Below are positions 6,482-8,418 of a stretch of DNA of 8,418 bases, piece by piece; the stretch's first letter is position 1, and each line of letters starts with the position of its first letter. Below the pieces are notes generated by a model. That model was not told the DNA's origin and searched no databases. It worked only from the letters and a program-made list of their open reading frames with translations. The stretch covers positions 1 through 8,418 of the forward strand of contig CAUJII010000003.1 in the NCBI GenBank assembly GCA_963205035.1, given 5' to 3'. The DNA comes from Spirochaetota bacterium. GTDB lineage: Bacteria; Spirochaetota; Leptospiria; Turneriellales; Turneriellaceae. The translations under genes were made by a program, and so were the position numbers.

Positions 6482-7444
6482 TCAGGAATCCCCGGCAAGC
6501 GAGCTTAAGACAGCCCAATACCCTTGACCGTCACGGATGAAGTTTTTCTCGTCAGCACTCGGCCACGCGAGCGATTGACCGCGTTGAGAGTAAACGGCGC
6601 GTAACGTAAAATGCCGAATGCCGTGCATGAAAAGTGGCAGCTTGACTTTCGCATTTTTCTGGAACGCGTCTTTTCGAATCTCGATGAGGGGATGTTTTAA
6701 CGCAACACTTCCGCCGCCATTCTTATGGACTGCTCTACCGGGGGGGTAAAGATTTACGGTGGGAATATCTTTTGTGAGGCGCAGTTTACTTTGGATGTCT
6801 TGCGCATTCACGTCGGTGAATGCAAGCGTGAAAAGCACGCGAGAGGCAAACTCACCCCGGTTGGTGATTTCGATGACGCTCTCGTCGCCTTTGACTTCAA
6901 AGCGTTCGACAAATGGAAAAATTTCATCGCCCTGCCAAGGGATCCAACGCATTCCGTTGAAGCGGTAATTACTCTTCCCCAACACCAAAAATTCATCGTT
7001 AGGTTTTTCTTCAATCTTCGTCATTTTCACATTGGTTGTGTCGAAATCAGAGGGGATAAAGTCTTGCGTGAATTGCAACGTATCGAGGAGGGTCACTGTT
7101 TTTTGAGCCCCCCCGTGGATGACCATCACCTGCGACTTTTTATTACCGATAGAGATGAAGAAGAGCTTGGGTTCCTCTAAGCGTTTTGGCCAAGTGTAAT
7201 GCCTTAAGAGCTGGTCTCCTTTTTCTTTCGGAGTGAAGATGACCAAATGTGTCGTATCTTTGGCGTCAAAAAGCGTGGTGTCTTCTAAAGAAGGCGTCTG
7301 ATCCAACTGGTATTTTTTTTGGATAAGAATTTTTTCAACGCTCGTCTGTGTTGCCTTCTCGATTTCTTTTTTTGTGGTGTGCGGGCTCTTCTTGCATGCT
7401 GCAAAAAGTATAAGAACACAAGGCACAATCAAGAGTTTTCTCAT
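6482..7444 (-). CDS. Putative lipoprotein of unknown function (320 residues)
   Basis: The preferred start is the ATG at 7444, giving 320 residues, because it begins the signal peptide MRKLLIVPCVLILFAAC directly (lipobox FAAC, acceptor cysteine 17) and has AAGG four bases upstream. An ATG at 7483 would add 13 polar residues before the signal and is unlikely. After the cysteine comes a Lys/Glu/Thr-rich tether (about 18-45), then a mixed alpha/beta or beta-rich body with segments such as HLVIFTPKEKGD, QVMVIHGGAQKTVTLLD and FRLP-free hydrophobic strands through to LPLFMHGIRHFTLRAVYS near the C-terminus. No known domain or active-site motif is recognised. It is first of a probable two-gene lipoprotein unit and divergent from the DISM-like gene. 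A plus-strand open frame of 151 codons (6725-7180) runs through it and is judged a shadow. Confidence 0.82.
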   Translation of the reverse strand: MRKLLIVPCVLILFAACKKSPHTTKKEIEKATQTSVEKILIQKKYQLDQTPSLEDTTLFDAKDTTHLVIFTPKEKGDQLLRHYTWPKRLEEPKLFFISIGNKKSQVMVIHGGAQKTVTLLDTLQFTQDFIPSDFDTTNVKMTKIEEKPNDEFLVLGKSNYRFNGMRWIPWQGDEIFPFVERFEVKGDESVIEITNRGEFASRVLFTLAFTDVNAQDIQSKLRLTKDIPTVNLYPPGRAVHKNGGGSVALKHPLIEIRKDAFQKNAKVKLPLFMHGIRHFTLRAVYSQRGQSLAWPSADEKNFIRDGQGYWAVLSSLAGDS

Positions 7445-7448
7445 ACCG

Positions 7449-7452
7449 CCTT
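7449..7452 (-). promoter_or_regulatory. Ribosome binding site deciding the lipoprotein start
   Basis: AAGG on the minus strand lies four bases before the ATG at 7444. Together with the signal peptide beginning exactly there, it favours this start over the ATG at 7483. Confidence 0.5.
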
Positions 7453-7491
7453 GTTTTTGGATTGAGATACCACGAAAAGCCACCTTACGCT

Positions 7492-7504
7492 TGACGTAAC
7501 GTCA
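7492..7504. promoter_or_regulatory. 13-bp palindrome in divergent intergenic region, possible operator
   Basis: TGACGTAACGTCA is a perfect inverted repeat with six-base arms around one central base. It sits between the divergent starts at 7444 and 7525, where a dimeric regulator could affect both genes. It begins 21 bases before the plus-strand start codon. No regulator gene is adjacent and no clear promoter hexamers were found, so an operator role is inference only. Confidence 0.35.
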
Positions 7505-7524
7505 CGCCACCCACGCTACGAGCA

Positions 7525-8418
7525 ATGCCATACCGTTTATTCTTAGCGTTCATCACGCTCTGTTCCTCTCTTCTTGCCGCCGGTGTGCCGCAAGAGTACA
7601 AGGTTCAGGTTCTCGATATGGGAAATCAAAAAGAGACAGTGTCTCTGACGCCGCCCTCATCTGAAAAAGCGAACACGGCGTGGTTTGTCACCGATAAAGC
7701 AATCGATCCGCTGAAGTTTTCTTCTCAGATGCTTGCAGGTTCTAAGCGTAGCGAAAAGCTCCCCGACGGATTCAAGGTCGTTGAAGTGCCTTCGAATCTT
7801 TTTGCAATCTATGGGGAAAAAGAAAAATTGACGACTTTTTGGTACTACAAGTCGTTTATCGCGCCCTCCAACCCGCGGTCGACTCTTGCCGTTCGTTTAG
7901 GAAAAATAAGCGATAGCGACGAAGTCTACCTGAATGGCGTCTTGATTGGACAGACGGGTGAAACAAGCGCAGCTCTTCACGCATGGGATAAAATACGTGT
8001 GTATGACATTCCGGCGACGTTACTCAAGCCCGTCGAAAAAAATATACTCTTGGTAAAAGTCGAATCCTTCTTCCCTTTGGAATATGGGATTATCAAAGAC
8101 CGCGTCGAAATAGGCGATAGCGCCATATTGAATCGCAGCCTTATCCTCGAAGACGTGCGGCAGTTGGTGTTTCTTGCATGCTACATGACATTTGGGCTCT
8201 ATTTCTTCTTTTTGTATTTGCGCCGCCGCGAAGAAAGCTCGTATCTCAAGTTTTTCATTTTCATAACTGTACTCGTAACGTACCAGTTTTTGCAAACACA
8301 AATGAAATATTCCCTCTCGCTCAGTTTTATTTCTATCAAACGCGTCGAATACGTTGTACTGCTCTGTCTCTTCCCGAGTTTCTTTTACTATTTTCGAGAT
8401 TTCTTTCGCATGGGAGAA
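7525..8418 (+). CDS. 7TM-DISM-like membrane signalling protein, C-terminus cut by window edge
   Basis: The frame runs from the ATG at 7525 to the right edge without a stop, giving 298 residues. Residues 1-19 are a signal peptide (MPYRLFLAFITLCSSLLAA). The exported part (20-210) contains a jelly-roll-like segment; RLGKISDSDEVYLNGVLIG at 124-142 resembles the galactose-binding-like fold found in ectodomains of this receptor class. Hydrophobic helices follow at about 212-232, 241-258 and 274-291, joined by short basic loops (LRRREE, SIKR), as in the start of a 7TM-DISM membrane domain. In this class an output domain (histidine kinase, cyclase or PP2C phosphatase) normally follows the seventh helix, so the function depends on sequence beyond the window. 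No strong ribosome site is seen; GAG lies two bases before the ATG. The gene is divergent from the two lipoproteins. Confidence 0.78.
   Translation, partial: MPYRLFLAFITLCSSLLAAGVPQEYKVQVLDMGNQKETVSLTPPSSEKANTAWFVTDKAIDPLKFSSQMLAGSKRSEKLPDGFKVVEVPSNLFAIYGEKEKLTTFWYYKSFIAPSNPRSTLAVRLGKISDSDEVYLNGVLIGQTGETSAALHAWDKIRVYDIPATLLKPVEKNILLVKVESFFPLEYGIIKDRVEIGDSAILNRSLILEDVRQLVFLACYMTFGLYFFFLYLRRREESSYLKFFIFITVLVTYQFLQTQMKYSLSLSFISIKRVEYVVLLCLFPSFFYYFRDFFRMGE

Noticed and set aside
6725..7180. Plus-strand open frame of 151 codons
   Set aside because: It lies wholly inside the minus-strand lipoprotein gene, which has a signal peptide, lipobox and ribosome site; the plus frame has no recognisable domain.

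Overview
The window looks like chromosome from a spirochaete of the order Leptospirales, of moderate GC. This is inferred from protein types only: several short-signal lipoproteins, a membrane-anchored SpoIIE/PP2C phosphatase, a secreted caspase-like protein with a PEGA-type repeat, and a protein resembling 7TM-DISM receptors. There is no rRNA, tRNA, CRISPR array or recognisable transposase gene, and no gene-free stretch above 300 bases.

Layout from left to right. A lipoprotein gene (minus strand, 730 to beyond the left edge) lies 81 bp downstream of a front-end-free, three-histidine-box acyl-CoA/acyl-lipid desaturase (minus, 1801-812). The desaturase is divergent from a large plus-strand gene (1870-4077) encoding six membrane helices, a linker with a coiled coil, a SpoIIE-type Ser/Thr phosphatase domain and C-terminal TPRs. 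Directly after its stop codon comes a 201-bp nested inverted repeat (4078-4278). Then follows a secreted caspase-family protein (4347-5852) with an intact His/Cys pair, an EF-hand-like loop, a PEGA-like domain and a carboxypeptidase-regulatory-like domain. It ends at a hairpin (5877-5904) shared with two convergent minus-strand lipoprotein genes (6405-5911 and 7444-6482). Divergent from these, a plus-strand signal-peptide protein with a jelly-roll-like ectodomain and the first helices of a 7TM-DISM-like membrane domain (7525 onward) runs off the right edge.

The protein complement suggests envelope sensing and signalling: the phosphatase and the DISM-like protein are candidate membrane signal transducers, the caspase-like protein acts outside the cytoplasm, and the lipoproteins sit in the envelope. 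No shared pathway can be proved from sequence. The least-explained structure is the nested palindrome. A 23-base part of its terminal repeat recurs (19 of 23 bases) just after the stop codon of the caspase gene, which points to a dispersed, mobile or 3'-end-associated repeat family.
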